64,000 bases of DNA from Flavobacteriaceae bacterium UBA1682 (GCA_002320285.1 DCKE01000015.1:18577-82576), one strand, 5' to 3'; positions 41,933 through 51,930 are shown, counted from the first letter of the stretch. A program made the numbers and translations. The notes: a model not told the origin generated them from the sequence alone.

Positions 41933-44734
41933 TTAAAAATTCAAATTCATTTCCATTCCAAAATAGGGAGCACTGACTCCCTTTTGTCTCAGTTTAACCC
42001 CATTTACTACCGTAGGTTCATCATAAGTAAAAATTCTATTGACGAACATCGACAGGTTTACGGCGTTATAGAAACGTTTGGATATTTTTACATTAACATT
42101 CATCGAAAGCGGTGTTCGCTTCGAAGTAAATTGCCCCTCGCTATACTTAATGGTCAACCACTGCAGATTAGGATCTTGTTGGTGCTCTTCTAAATAGGGA
42201 TGCAATACCCCATCTGTAGTTAAATAAGCCTGCGGAATCCCATTTCGACGCATAGCTTCATTGATGTAAAACCACGCAACCTGCGTTGACATTGAAAATT
42301 GCAAGCCCAATTTAGGTATGTAGGTATCGATGGTTAAATTCGTATTTAGGTTTTGTTTTATTGAACCGTCGTCGTCGTTATACAGTCCTATAAACGGAAC
42401 TTCAGCACCATTAATAATCACGCTCTTTTGTCCCCTCTTATAAACGGGTTGGCTGTTTCTATAAGTCGATTCAAACCAAGCTCCATTAAAGGTAAATCGA
42501 GTATTGATCACTTCTAATCGCTTGGATGAAAATTGAAATTCGATTCCTTTTTTATAGAGCGCACTTCCGTTATTTTGAACGTCATAAAGTCCCAAATAGG
42601 TAGCTGTTGTATAGGGCAATTGATTTAAATCCGGTCGAGAACTCAATAGCTGATGATCAATTCCCGAGGCATCATATCTCTTGTAATCCAGCAATTGATA
42701 ACGGCTGCTATTTCGAAATCCGGAATTCATTTTTTCGTCAAAAAACGTCACGGAAAACCGATTGGAATTATAGCTGAAATCAACGCGGAATTCCATTTTT
42801 TTATTGATGGCCGGCTGTATATCTTTATTAACTCTCGGGGTTATATAGGTTTGGTAATTTACTCTTCTGTAGTCGGGATTGTTGTGAAAAAAATTGAGTT
42901 GCGTAAAATCGGTATACAAATTATCGGGGTATAAGGTATTTAGGGTAGGAAACATCGTGTGTTGCCCATAACCTATCGTAAAATCCACAGCCAAGGGTTT
43001 GTTTTTAATTTGCCATTTTGGCAACCTCCATTGCAGATGAATTCTCGGATCCCAGTACCACTGATTACCGATCGCATAAGACTTGTCTAAGTTTAACATA
43101 CTCGCAGCACGCACTCCTGTTGACAAGGTCCATCCGTGGTTATTGCGTTCAAAATTGGCTATGTTTTCGATATAGACAGCTCCTTCTTGGCTTGCAGGTA
43201 TATCGTTGTAACTCCTGGGTCTTGAATTCATTTCTGGATCTGGAGGCAACAGCGGATCATATTGCTGTCCTTCCCCCTTGTTTTTGGTGTAGGTCCATTC
43301 CAATCCGATTTTGGATTCGTTTTGGACAACTCCCAGATTATACTTTAAATCAGCTGACCATTTTGAGTACAAATCCAATGGTTGCCCATCAACTGTGAGA
43401 TTAGAAATATACTGAGGGGTGATGTAAATCCCGTCCATTTCCCCTTCTGCTGTATTAATCGGAATGGCTGTGGCACTGGTTAACTGCACCCATTTTACCT
43501 GCTCAATTTTATCCCATTCTCTTCGTATAGATGTATGCCAATTTATCGATTTTAGCCAAGTAGATTCTAAGACGTTCCATTGAAATCGATTTGATAATCC
43601 AAACTGATGGTAAGACGATTTATATCGATCTACTTTAGCATAACCCGCATCGGGGTCTGTCTTTTCACTGTCTACGGAAGCGGTATAATCCAAATCGGCA
43701 TTCCACACCAATTCATGAGCATTCCACAACCACGTTTTTTGAAATCGCAAAGAAGCCGTGATTCGTTGATAACTCTCCATGTTATTTGTCGGATCTGGTT
43801 TGGCATCCAAATAATCTGCCCCGACGTTTAGCTGTATATTTCGCTTACCAAAATCCAATCCCTTTCCCAAATAATACAACTTGCTAAATCCATCGGCCTT
43901 AAATCGACTTTCCCAATCTGTATACCCTCTTTTTCGAATTATTTTGACTAGACCACTGGTTAAATTACCGTATTCTACGGAAGGAATTCCGCGAACAATC
44001 TCTACACTTTCAATTTGATCTGTCGACAAACTTCGCATATCCATCCCACTAGTAAGGTGCGATCTGCGCGCATCCGTATAACCGTTTCCCGGTGTTATGA
44101 TTTGGCTGGATCCAGTAGTATATTGTAAATTGGCTTTGGAAGTAATCGGTATGCCATCCATTACAAACGAAGTGCCCAACGAAGAGGTGTTATACTGACT
44201 CCCAGTGGTACCGACTTCTCGTAAAGTAATCTTGTTAGATGCATTTAATATGGGATCCTTAGAATGTCCTCCAGGTAATAATTCTAATAAATCTGAAAAA
44301 CTCGAGGGCTGTAAGTGTTTCATTGCGGTTTTATCAATAATTGAAGAAGTGGTCAATCCTTTAGATTCCTTAGCAGTTATAACTACTTCTTGTAAATTAT
44401 TGAAATTGATGTGCAACATTTGTCTGCGAACCGTCGGCTTTTTAATGGTCAAGGTATCAGCAAAGGTTAGGTATGATAAATGTGTAATTTGTAAGGTCCA
44501 AATACCGTGCGATAACTGCGTTTCAAAAACACCTAGTTCATTGGTTTTTCCGATCAATCGTTCCTTTTGATGTTGCAAAACCACTGTTGCATCTGAAAGC
44601 TGTTGATGATCTTCTCCAACGAGCTGTAAAGTGAAAGAAGTTTTATTATTTTGAGCAAATGCCGTACAGCATATCAAAACAATACATACTAAAAATTGTT
44701 TTTTAACCCTAATTTTAAAACCGAGTACCTTCAT
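41933..44734 (-). CDS. TonB-dependent receptor, carboxypeptidase-regulatory-like N-domain
   Basis: 933 residues. A signal peptide (FLVCIVLICCTAFAQ) is followed by a CarboxypepD_reg-like domain (about 30-110), then a plug (VVITAKESKGLTTSSIID, SLSTDQIESVEIVRGIPSVEYGNLTSGLVKIIRKRG) and a beta-barrel ending YFGMEMNLNF. The plug hints at siderophore or metal-complex uptake, but the substrate is unknown. First gene of the operon with the DUF4876 lipoprotein, DUF6850 barrel and cytochrome-c peroxidase. It has a good promoter match and an adjacent Fur-box-like palindrome, which suggest iron control. Confidence 0.9.
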   Translation of the reverse strand: MKVLGFKIRVKKQFLVCIVLICCTAFAQNNKTSFTLQLVGEDHQQLSDATVVLQHQKERLIGKTNELGVFETQLSHGIWTLQITHLSYLTFADTLTIKKPTVRRQMLHINFNNLQEVVITAKESKGLTTSSIIDKTAMKHLQPSSFSDLLELLPGGHSKDPILNASNKITLREVGTTGSQYNTSSLGTSFVMDGIPITSKANLQYTTGSSQIITPGNGYTDARRSHLTSGMDMRSLSTDQIESVEIVRGIPSVEYGNLTSGLVKIIRKRGYTDWESRFKADGFSKLYYLGKGLDFGKRNIQLNVGADYLDAKPDPTNNMESYQRITASLRFQKTWLWNAHELVWNADLDYTASVDSEKTDPDAGYAKVDRYKSSYHQFGLSNRFQWNVLESTWLKSINWHTSIRREWDKIEQVKWVQLTSATAIPINTAEGEMDGIYITPQYISNLTVDGQPLDLYSKWSADLKYNLGVVQNESKIGLEWTYTKNKGEGQQYDPLLPPDPEMNSRPRSYNDIPASQEGAVYIENIANFERNNHGWTLSTGVRAASMLNLDKSYAIGNQWYWDPRIHLQWRLPKWQIKNKPLAVDFTIGYGQHTMFPTLNTLYPDNLYTDFTQLNFFHNNPDYRRVNYQTYITPRVNKDIQPAINKKMEFRVDFSYNSNRFSVTFFDEKMNSGFRNSSRYQLLDYKRYDASGIDHQLLSSRPDLNQLPYTTATYLGLYDVQNNGSALYKKGIEFQFSSKRLEVINTRFTFNGAWFESTYRNSQPVYKRGQKSVIINGAEVPFIGLYNDDDGSIKQNLNTNLTIDTYIPKLGLQFSMSTQVAWFYINEAMRRNGIPQAYLTTDGVLHPYLEEHQQDPNLQWLTIKYSEGQFTSKRTPLSMNVNVKISKRFYNAVNLSMFVNRIFTYDEPTVVNGVKLRQKGVSAPYFGMEMNLNF

Positions 44735-44759
44735 AAAACCTGCGCTACTAATCGTTTTG

Positions 44760-44790
44760 CAAAATTATCTAAGTACCATTTAACTTGCAA
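44760..44790 (-). promoter_or_regulatory. promoter of the TonB receptor-peroxidase operon
   Basis: Minus-strand TTG (44788-44790), 20-base spacer and TAATTTTG (44760-44767), an exact match to the flavobacterial consensus. The -7 element ends 25 bases before the receptor ATG. Confidence 0.65.
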
Positions 44791-44791
44791 C

Positions 44792-44814
44792 TTATTTAGA
44801 CTAATTTCAAATAA
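44792..44814. promoter_or_regulatory. Fur-box-like palindrome
   Basis: TTATTTAGA-CTAAT-TTCAAATAA is a 9-5-9 inverted repeat (7 of 9 paired) directly next to the -33 element. It resembles the TTTAGAnTnnnTCTAAA type iron boxes reported for Bacteroidota (recalled, not searched). Predicted operator for iron-responsive repression. Confidence 0.5.
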
Positions 44815-44989
44815 AGATCATGAAACGATTATTTCTTTAAGTTTTCTACTAAAATAAAACCGAATTCAACAAGCAATTATGCTGAAAAAAAATAAAAAAT
44901 AAAAAATTAACAATAGAAGCCGCGCATTTACGATCAAGTTGAATTTTATAATTCCAAAAATCTTAATTAAAAGAGCTTTTAATCGGGAA

Positions 44990-45991
44990 CTATAACTTTT
45001 GAACCTCCATTACATCCGGAATTTCGGGTTGCAGATTTCTTTTTTTCAGATAATGATTTCTAAAATCAGAAGGGGTAGCACCTACAAATTGTTTGAAATA
45101 CTTATGAAAAGAAGATTTTGAATTGAATCCACAGTCATACACAACAGACTCAATGGTAAATAAGTAATCTTGGCTTATCAATAAGGTTTTGGCGTGTTGG
45201 ATTCGGTACTCTGCTAGTAGTTGATAAAAACTTTTATTCATTTCCCGGTTAAGTACGGTCGAAAGTATGTTTTTAGGAATATTTATTTCTTTGGCAAACT
45301 TATCAAAAGTAAAACAAGGATTTAGAAACTGTTGGGAAGTTGTAAAATAACATTCAATACGCTCCACTAATAGAGACTGTGAATCTACTGTTGGCCGGAC
45401 CATTTCCTCCATTCTCGTTTGCACAAATGCTGGTATTTGATCCTTTATCAGATGAATTGCAGTAATTGCTATTGAACAAATTAAAAAAATAGCTAAGGTT
45501 ATTTTGGGCGAGAACAACACAAAAACGTAGGAATAATCTTCCATAACATACATCAAATGTATAATCAAAAGGAAGATCAAAAAAAAGACCATATAGCTGG
45601 TTGCTTTGTGGTACTGATCAGCACATAATTTCCTATTAAATATCCACAAAAAAAGTATATAACTGCCTAAAGAAAAAATCGTCAGCCGGCTTAAAAAGTA
45701 GGACAGGTAACTACTTGATGAGAAATAATCCAGCAACACACCGATTAAAAAGGGCAACATTTGAATTCCTACAAGCGTCTTGTTGACTTCTCTATCAAAT
45801 ATTTTAAAGACTAAGCTTAGCAATACAGGTCCATACAGCAACCCTAAAACAATTTCATGTCCTTGGAACAATAAAAGTAAATGAATTAACATCAGCCACA
45901 AAAACAATCTAAAATAATTAGATATAGCATGTAGGTCATTTTCCAATTCGGAAAAACAAAGGATTTTTTTAATACAATAAACGGCAGACAT
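44990..45991 (-). CDS. AraC family regulator with N-terminal membrane domain
   Basis: 333 residues. About 190 N-terminal residues form six to seven hydrophobic helices (for example FLWLMLIHLLLLFQG, SYMVFFLIFLLIIHLMYV, KITLAIFLICSIAITAI); the C-terminal part is HTH_18 with FDKFAKEINIPKNILSTVLNREM and VVYDCGFNSKSSFHKYFKQFVGATPSDFR. The layout predicts a membrane-bound sensor-regulator binding DNA at the inner face. Ligand unknown. It resembles the regulator at 54458 in architecture and sequence motif. Confidence 0.85.
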   Translation of the reverse strand: MSAVYCIKKILCFSELENDLHAISNYFRLFLWLMLIHLLLLFQGHEIVLGLLYGPVLLSLVFKIFDREVNKTLVGIQMLPFLIGVLLDYFSSSSYLSYFLSRLTIFSLGSYILFLWIFNRKLCADQYHKATSYMVFFLIFLLIIHLMYVMEDYSYVFVLFSPKITLAIFLICSIAITAIHLIKDQIPAFVQTRMEEMVRPTVDSQSLLVERIECYFTTSQQFLNPCFTFDKFAKEINIPKNILSTVLNREMNKSFYQLLAEYRIQHAKTLLISQDYLFTIESVVYDCGFNSKSSFHKYFKQFVGATPSDFRNHYLKKRNLQPEIPDVMEVQKL

Positions 45992-46166
45992 TATAATATA
46001 TAAAGGTTATTCTCGTACATAAACACTGTAGTTAATATGTAGTAAAAATAGCCTTTATACCTTACCGCATAAATTCATGACTAGTCGTTTTCACGATAAC
46101 AGACACTCCTAACCTATCCCAAGACCGATAGTAGGCATCAGAAAGCCCTTTAAAAGTACTAAACCA

Positions 46167-47756
46167 TCACGAAGCTTCCAGCTCCTGATTGCTTAGATTT
46201 TCTAAAAAGACCGACGGCGTAATCCCCGTATGCTTTTTAAACACCGCGGTAAATTTACTATGGGTCGAGAAACCACACTCTTCAGCCAAATAGCTTATTT
46301 TATAATTTTTGTATTCAGGTTGATTCATTATTCTCTCGATGATGTATTGTATTCGCAATTTCCCTATATAATTATTGAAATCCAGATTTCTATGATTTTT
46401 CAAGATCAGTGACAGATATTTGGTATTGGTATCTAAGGTGGCTGCTAAGGTTGAAGCTGAAAAATTCTTTTCCAGATACCCAAATCCACTTTCAAATTCG
46501 CTGAGTTTTTGCAGGATTTTCTTTTCGACTGGAGCCGAAATCGAAAACTTCTCCTTCACCACATCTTCTGTACCTACACCGATCTGATCGTTCACACTAA
46601 TAGGTTTTACCGCGTCTTTAGTTGATTGTTTTAATTCGTTAATGAGGGTTTTAAAACGCAGTTGATCTTTTTGCTTTTTAATCCGATAAAACACCAAAAA
46701 AGCCAGAATTAATAAGAGCAATACCCCAATCGCAACGGCATAGAAGTACTGTCGGCTTTCTAATTTCTCGTTATTCTGAACAATTTTATGGAATATTCCA
46801 TCTAGAGTAGATTTGCTGCGTTTCGAGTCGGTATGATAAAGCGTGTCGTATTTTTCGAGGTATTCCGTTTTTTTAAGCGTATCTCCTAGTTCGTCGTAAT
46901 AATCGCTTAAGCCTTTAAAAACGTCCAATTTTAAACCGAGAAATCCCGACGATATAGCCAGTTGCTCTGCTTGTTTAAAGTAGTCCAAGGCCATTGGATA
47001 CTCTTTTCGATGTAAGGCAATGGAGGCTTTACCGTTAAATATCATACCTCTCAATACCGATTCGGACAGGGAAGACTGATCCAAATAGCTCAAGGATCGA
47101 TCATAATGTTGTTCTGCCCGGTCAAAATCCCCCAGATTGATTTCACATTTAGCGAATAACTCTTCATTAGTCGCCTTATAATAAAAATTATTGGGACTCT
47201 CTTTTAGGCGATTAAAGTAGGATTCACTCTTCTTAATCAGCTGTTTGGCCTTAATAAAATCTCTATTATCCAACTCATAGTACGCCAATTCCTGATGAAC
47301 CAAACCGTAATAAAAATTTCTTTTTTTCTCTACTTCGACTTTTTTTATGATTTGTATCCCTCTATTTAAAGCTTGTTTACCCGATTGCAACAAGCCGAGA
47401 TTTCGATATTGAGCCGATAAAAAACCCGCAATCTTTGCCTGCCAGTCATAATCGTTGATCTTAATGGCAATTTGTTCTGCCTTTAAGGCGTATTTTATAG
47501 ATTGTTCTTGCTGTCCCAATTGTTCATAAATGGAAGCCGTGAGCATTAGCGCTTTTAATTGATGCAAAGGCGGTGTCGAATGTACAAATAACGAGTCCGA
47601 GATAGCTAAGGCTTTTACATAATCCTTCTTTGCCCAATTGACCCCCGTGTCAAAATAAATGCTATCAAACTTCGACAAACTTAATTCTTTACTTTGAGCG
47701 TACAAACCCGTCGAAAAAAGACCAAGGCTCCAAAAAATAAGGTAGAGATTTCTCAT
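46167..47756 (-). CDS. AraC family regulator with TPR sensor domain and one transmembrane helix
   Basis: 529 residues. A signal peptide (LGLFSTGLYAQ) and a periplasmic stretch of TPR-like helices (residues about 25-330, for example AYYELDNRDFIKAKQLIKKSE and KASIALHRKEYPMALDYFKQAEQLA) precede a transmembrane helix (YAVAIGVLLLLILAFLVFY, near 345). The cytoplasmic HTH_18 has STLAATLDTNTKYLSLILKNHR and LAEECGFSTHSKFTAVFKKHTGITPSVF. This is a known Bacteroidota type of one-component membrane regulator. Ligand and targets are unknown. Confidence 0.85.
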   Translation of the reverse strand: MRNLYLIFWSLGLFSTGLYAQSKELSLSKFDSIYFDTGVNWAKKDYVKALAISDSLFVHSTPPLHQLKALMLTASIYEQLGQQEQSIKYALKAEQIAIKINDYDWQAKIAGFLSAQYRNLGLLQSGKQALNRGIQIIKKVEVEKKRNFYYGLVHQELAYYELDNRDFIKAKQLIKKSESYFNRLKESPNNFYYKATNEELFAKCEINLGDFDRAEQHYDRSLSYLDQSSLSESVLRGMIFNGKASIALHRKEYPMALDYFKQAEQLAISSGFLGLKLDVFKGLSDYYDELGDTLKKTEYLEKYDTLYHTDSKRSKSTLDGIFHKIVQNNEKLESRQYFYAVAIGVLLLLILAFLVFYRIKKQKDQLRFKTLINELKQSTKDAVKPISVNDQIGVGTEDVVKEKFSISAPVEKKILQKLSEFESGFGYLEKNFSASTLAATLDTNTKYLSLILKNHRNLDFNNYIGKLRIQYIIERIMNQPEYKNYKISYLAEECGFSTHSKFTAVFKKHTGITPSVFLENLSNQELEAS

Positions 47757-48179
47757 TACTGATTAGATATTATTCACTTTTTGGAAAATAAACGCAAAAC
47801 GAACATTTATTAATATAGTACTATCCGTCGCAAACGAATTCGTTTTACTTCAGGCTGCCGGCTGTAAAAAACAGTGGATCGTCCCTTTATACCAAAAATA
47901 TTATATTTAAAAAACTTTCGAAAAGCTTTTTATTAAACCGCTAAAATACGCCATAAAAATATAGATTTCTTAAAAAAATACTTGAAAATCATCTTTTATC
48001 GCTATCAAATACCACGACCTATCGTTAGACTTTTTTTCTATGGTATCATTGATAAATACAATTCAAAAATATAGGACACGCCTTGATCAAAGCCTAACTT
48101 AGCTATATAGAGGATGACAAAATGAGATTTGAAATAAAATCGCGGTCTCTCTAATTTAACAATGCTAAATCCAAAAAAC
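47757..48179. other. intergenic region between divergent genes, nothing recognised
   Basis: 423 bases between the AraC-TPR gene (-) and the VOC gene (+). AT-rich, no TAnnTTTG element that I can place at a plausible distance, no RNA or long ORF with family support. Confidence 0.5.
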
Positions 48180-48854
48180 ATGAAAATCCTAGCCATAACC
48201 ATAGAAACAAACGATCTGGACAAAACAACACAGTTTTACTCCGAAATTTTGCAATTCGATTTATGTTATAAATCCGAATTGGAAGTGCATTATAAGATCG
48301 GACATTCGCTATTAAAATTCGTAAAGACAGCCCATGCGACTGCAATTTACCACTATGCTTTTAACATTCCTTCTTCCCTACTCGAGTCTGCTCTAAACTG
48401 GGCAAGACAGCGCCTAGAAGTCATTAAAAACCCGACAGACCAACTGATCACAACATTTGAAAATTGGAATGCACAAGCCATTTATTTTTACGATAACAAC
48501 GGTAATCTCGTAGAATTTATCGCTCGTTATGATCGTGATGAATCTTCAAAATCAGCTTCTTTTGATCCATCAAAAATAGAAAGCATCAGTGAAATTGGTA
48601 TAGTGACTGCAGAACCAATGGGATTAGCAGCAGATTGGATTAAACAATATGGTTTAAGTTATTTTGAGAAAAGCCCACCTACAAAAGATTTCTTGGCCTT
48701 GGGTGATGATGAGGGTCTTTTAATTGTGGTGAGTCCACAACGAAATTGGTATCCGACCAACATCCCTGCCAGGCAGACCACAACATCAATTGAATTCGAA
48801 ATTCAGGATACAACAATTAGTTTATCGACAGCACAGAGCAATATAGAGCGATAG
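48180..48854 (+). CDS. VOC family protein with two glyoxalase-fold halves
   Basis: About 224 residues starting MKILAITIETNDL, the usual family opening; an ATG at 48162 would add six residues. The first half has the vicinal-oxygen-chelate pattern TNDLDKTTQFYSEIL, SLLKFVK and YFYDNNGNLVEFIAR; the second half (from about 135) begins ISEIGIVTAEPMGLAADWIKQYGL, a second VOC module. The likely metal-binding Glu is in VEFIAR. Reaction unknown; the family covers glyoxalases, dioxygenases and bleomycin-resistance proteins. Confidence 0.82.
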   Translation: MKILAITIETNDLDKTTQFYSEILQFDLCYKSELEVHYKIGHSLLKFVKTAHATAIYHYAFNIPSSLLESALNWARQRLEVIKNPTDQLITTFENWNAQAIYFYDNNGNLVEFIARYDRDESSKSASFDPSKIESISEIGIVTAEPMGLAADWIKQYGLSYFEKSPPTKDFLALGDDEGLLIVVSPQRNWYPTNIPARQTTTSIEFEIQDTTISLSTAQSNIER

Positions 48855-48900
48855 CTGCTTTTTGTTTTTAAAGTGTGCTATCAATTTTATAACATGCAAT

Positions 48901-48930
48901 AGCCGCAATCCGATTTTTGGGAATGCGGCT
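48901..48930. terminator. weak hairpin between convergent genes
   Basis: AGCCGCA and TGCGGCT pair around a 16-base loop; neither strand has a proper T run, so termination is uncertain. Confidence 0.35.
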
Positions 48931-48957
48931 TGTGTATGCTCCGTTTAAAAAGAACTC

Positions 48958-50859
48958 TTAATCTAAACTTTGATAGGTAGAGTTCTGCGATTTATATTCG
49001 GGAACGATGTCTTTTATTTTCTGGACAATGACGTAATTATTTGGTTTTACTTCAGTTTCCGTTGCAAAAACGCAAAGTTCATTAATCAATTCAGACAGAT
49101 GATCGGCGTTAGATGTCCGGACTTGGGCAATCATGATTTTTTCGTGATGTGTTTTCAAGGTATTTTCGTCATCTGCCAGCAGTTCTTCAAAAATCTTTTC
49201 TCCCGGTCGCAGTCCAGTTATTTCGATATCGATATCGTTGGGATAATTATAACCGCTTAAGCGGATCATGCGTTGCGCCAATTCAAAAATCTTCATCGAC
49301 TCTCCCATATCAAAAACAAAAATTTCGCCACCTTTTCCCATAACGGAAGCCTCCAATACCAGCTGACAGGCTTCAGGAATCGTCATAAAATAACGGGTGA
49401 TATCTTTATGAGTTACGGTTAGCGGGCCGCCTTTCTCAATTTGGTTCTTAAAAAGCGGAATCACCGATCCGTTGGAACCTAAAACATTTCCAAAACGCGT
49501 AACAATAAAACTCGTGGTGGTATTTTTATCTAAACCGTTGACATAAATTTCGGCGATTCGCTTGGTTGCCCCCATCACATTGGTAGGATTTACTGCCTTA
49601 TCGGTAGATATCATAACAAATTTCTGAGCTTGATGTTTTACAGAGAGGTCGGCAATAATTTTAGTACCACTGATATTAGTATTTACCGCTTCATATGGGT
49701 TGTATTCCATAAGTGGAACGTGTTTATAGGCTGCCGCATGATATACTATATCCGGTTTATACGTAGCGAACAGCACATCCATACGCTTTTCTTCGCGCAC
49801 ATTACCTACGATATACTGTATACGCGAACAAGTGGTACATTCCATGCTTTGTTGCACATCATATAAAGCAGACTCTGCCTGATCGAGTAAAATCAGTTCT
49901 TTAAAATCTTTACGAGCTATTTGTCGCGCTATTTCACTTCCGATAGATCCGGCGGCACCGGTAATTAAAATTACTTTCCCCTGAATCTCCTGATTGACAA
50001 TTGGATTGTCGAGTTCGATGGACTTACGTCCGAGCAAGTCCTCAATTTTTAACTGCTTGATTTGCATACCGGAGTACTTCCCGTTCAACCAGTCCGTTGG
50101 CGGCGGTATGATTTTAATTTCAACCGGTAAAACCTCCAGCACTTCGGAAATTTCATTTAACCTTTCTCTCGATATATTCTGGATTGAAATAACGATATCA
50201 TCGATTCGGTTTTTCAATAGAAATCCCATTGTTATTACGGAGGGACTCAATACGGGTAGTCCATTTATTTTTTTACCTACCTTACGCGGATTGTCGTCTA
50301 TAAAACCCAATACCTGTGTATCAATACGGGTGTCGGTTTGTAAAGCTTTGATCGTTATAATTCCCGAATCTCCTGCTCCATAAATTAAAACTCTTCGCAC
50401 ATTTCGCCCACCCAAAACATAAATCTTATAGAAACTACTGTAAAAGATACGAGCTGCCACCATTATTACAACGGTCAGCAACATGTGTAAGATCAGTACA
50501 GAATACGAAAATCTAAAATACACGGATAAGGAATCTGGAAAAACGCCATTTCTTTGCAGTGCAGCAATAATTGCCAAAACAAAAGCGGCAAAGAAACAGG
50601 AAATCAATACGGATTGCGCATCTTTTAAACCGGTTTGTCGCACCACACCGCGGTGTGTTTTGAATAAAACAAAGGTTAAAAAATACACGATAACCACTAT
50701 AGGGACCTTACATAAAGTATGATTCACCGTAAAATTACCATAGAAACTACTCAGTATAAAATTGGAAATACAAAAACAGAACACTACCACTAGAACATCA
50801 ATACACAACACGATGCCACGCGGTGTATCTCTCCTCAATCTATCTTTTATTGACGCCAT
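48958..50859 (-). CDS. membrane nucleoside-diphosphate-sugar 4,6-dehydratase (FlaA1/WbpM/CapD type)
   Basis: 633 residues. Four N-terminal transmembrane helices (for example VLCIDVLVVVFCFCISNFIL) are followed by a first Rossmann-like domain (LIYGAGDSGIITIKAL) and a full SDR domain (ILITGAAGSIGSEIARQIA). STDKAVNPTNVMGATKR carries Met in place of the catalytic Tyr of ordinary SDRs, as in FlaA1/WbpM UDP-GlcNAc 4,6-dehydratases. It makes 4-keto-6-deoxy sugars for O-antigen, capsule or glycoprotein glycans. No other glycan genes flank it, so the sugar product and destination are unknown. Confidence 0.9.
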   Translation of the reverse strand: MASIKDRLRRDTPRGIVLCIDVLVVVFCFCISNFILSSFYGNFTVNHTLCKVPIVVIVYFLTFVLFKTHRGVVRQTGLKDAQSVLISCFFAAFVLAIIAALQRNGVFPDSLSVYFRFSYSVLILHMLLTVVIMVAARIFYSSFYKIYVLGGRNVRRVLIYGAGDSGIITIKALQTDTRIDTQVLGFIDDNPRKVGKKINGLPVLSPSVITMGFLLKNRIDDIVISIQNISRERLNEISEVLEVLPVEIKIIPPPTDWLNGKYSGMQIKQLKIEDLLGRKSIELDNPIVNQEIQGKVILITGAAGSIGSEIARQIARKDFKELILLDQAESALYDVQQSMECTTCSRIQYIVGNVREEKRMDVLFATYKPDIVYHAAAYKHVPLMEYNPYEAVNTNISGTKIIADLSVKHQAQKFVMISTDKAVNPTNVMGATKRIAEIYVNGLDKNTTTSFIVTRFGNVLGSNGSVIPLFKNQIEKGGPLTVTHKDITRYFMTIPEACQLVLEASVMGKGGEIFVFDMGESMKIFELAQRMIRLSGYNYPNDIDIEITGLRPGEKIFEELLADDENTLKTHHEKIMIAQVRTSNADHLSELINELCVFATETEVKPNNYVIVQKIKDIVPEYKSQNSTYQSLD

Positions 50860-50896
50860 ATAAAATCAACTCTTCTTATGTTGTTGTACTTAAATC

Positions 50897-50904
50897 CAAA
50901 ACTA
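50897..50904 (-). promoter_or_regulatory. promoter -7 element of the sugar dehydratase gene
   Basis: Minus-strand TAGTTTTG matches TAnnTTTG, 38 bases upstream of the ATG. Confidence 0.4.
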
Positions 50905-51321
50905 ATTTCTATAGGAAACAGCTTCTGATTTCAGAAAGGTAAAGTTAGGGTATTTTAAATAATTTTTTAAGTTAAAACTTCGTCTTTTATCTGGGTTTTT
51001 GAAAAAAAATTATTTCAACTAAGTTTTTTTCACATAGTCAAACTGCTGTAAATCAAAGGATATTTAATCTACCACAATAATGACCAGCTGTAGCTCGTGA
51101 CATTTAACTTTAATTCCTTTAAACAAAAAGGCCATTTACCGAAGAGTTGTTGACTAAATTTAACACATTGTTAATTATTACTTAATAAGAACGTAAATTT
51201 ATTGAACAATTAATTAAATTCTTAAAGCTAAAAAAACAATCGCCATTTTTTTCTTAAAACCGCCGTTAAAATTACAGATATATTAACAAATTTGCCTCGT
51301 TTTTTCAAGCTGATATCCACC
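50905..51321. other. AT-rich intergenic region, nothing else recognised
   Basis: Over 400 bases upstream of the sugar dehydratase with no ORF or RNA that I can support. Confidence 0.5.
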
Positions 51322-51360
51322 ATAAAAAAACCATGCTTTTACTATCGTAAAAGCATGGTT
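51322..51360 (-). terminator. terminator of the DUF2158 gene
   Basis: A 14-bp perfect stem (AACCATGCTTTTAC / GTAAAAGCATGGTT, loop TATC); on the minus strand seven T follow. It lies about 105 bases after the DUF2158 stop codon. Confidence 0.8.
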
Positions 51361-51464
51361 TAACAATCTAAAAACTTTATAAAGTAGTCGTAGAAAAATT
51401 AACTTGACGACTGTGTTGTTGTGAACACAATTATTCTTGAAGCGCTATGCTGTATTTGATATCG

Positions 51465-51629
51465 CTATTTTTTTTTAACAACAGAAGAGGTCATCAAGCG
51501 CAGTTTTTCAAATATTTTTTTTTCTTCATTATAATATACCACATTAACTTGATCTCCTTTAATAGACTCTATAGTCATTTTAGGTCCACCCGATTTTAGA
51601 ACTACGATATCGCCTAGTTTAATATCCAT
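51465..51629 (-). CDS. YodC/DUF2158 family small protein
   Basis: 54 residues, ATG at 51629 and TAG at 51465. The opening IKLGDIVVLKSGGPKMTIES is the DUF2158 (YodC) signature, a small SH3-like beta protein. The tail is EEKKIFEKLRLMTSSVV and lysines. Function unknown; homologues are often free-standing. A TATTTTTG promoter element lies 27 bases upstream and a strong terminator follows, so it has its own transcript. It is transcribed divergently from the DbpA-like gene. Confidence 0.82.
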   Translation of the reverse strand: MDIKLGDIVVLKSGGPKMTIESIKGDQVNVVYYNEEKKIFEKLRLMTSSVVKKK

Positions 51630-51655
51630 ATTTTATTTAAAAACTTTGATTTATC

Positions 51656-51663
51656 CAAAAATA
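51656..51663 (-). promoter_or_regulatory. promoter -7 element of the DUF2158 gene
   Basis: Minus-strand TATTTTTG, 27 bases upstream of the ATG at 51629. Confidence 0.45.
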
Positions 51664-51897
51664 CATTTTTTTAAGGTATAAAAAATTGTTTTAACAATTT
51701 TTTCCAAATTTATAGCGGATAATGCAATATAAATAGTAATTAGTCTAAATAAAGACAAAATTCAATACAGAAAATATATTAATACCATAGTTATAGAATT
51801 CTTTGATTATTGAACAGGTGGTAGAATTTAGTTCGGTTTTATCCCGTTTCTATAGTATTTTTTTTATAAAAATAATGCTCGAACTCGTTGAATAGTA

Positions 51898-51926
51898 TTG
51901 TACTAAAAATTATTACTTTACCTTTG
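51898..51926 (+). promoter_or_regulatory. promoter of the DbpA-like helicase, leaderless prediction
   Basis: TTG (51898-51900), 18-base spacer and TACCTTTG (51919-51926) fit the flavobacterial consensus. The transcription start would fall at or next to the ATG at 51931. Confidence 0.55.
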
Positions 51927-51930
51927 TGCT

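Noticed and set aside
48038..48223. Minus-strand ORF of 61 codons
   Set aside because: Overlaps the VOC start antisense and reads as a hydrophobic chance frame, without promoter or family support.
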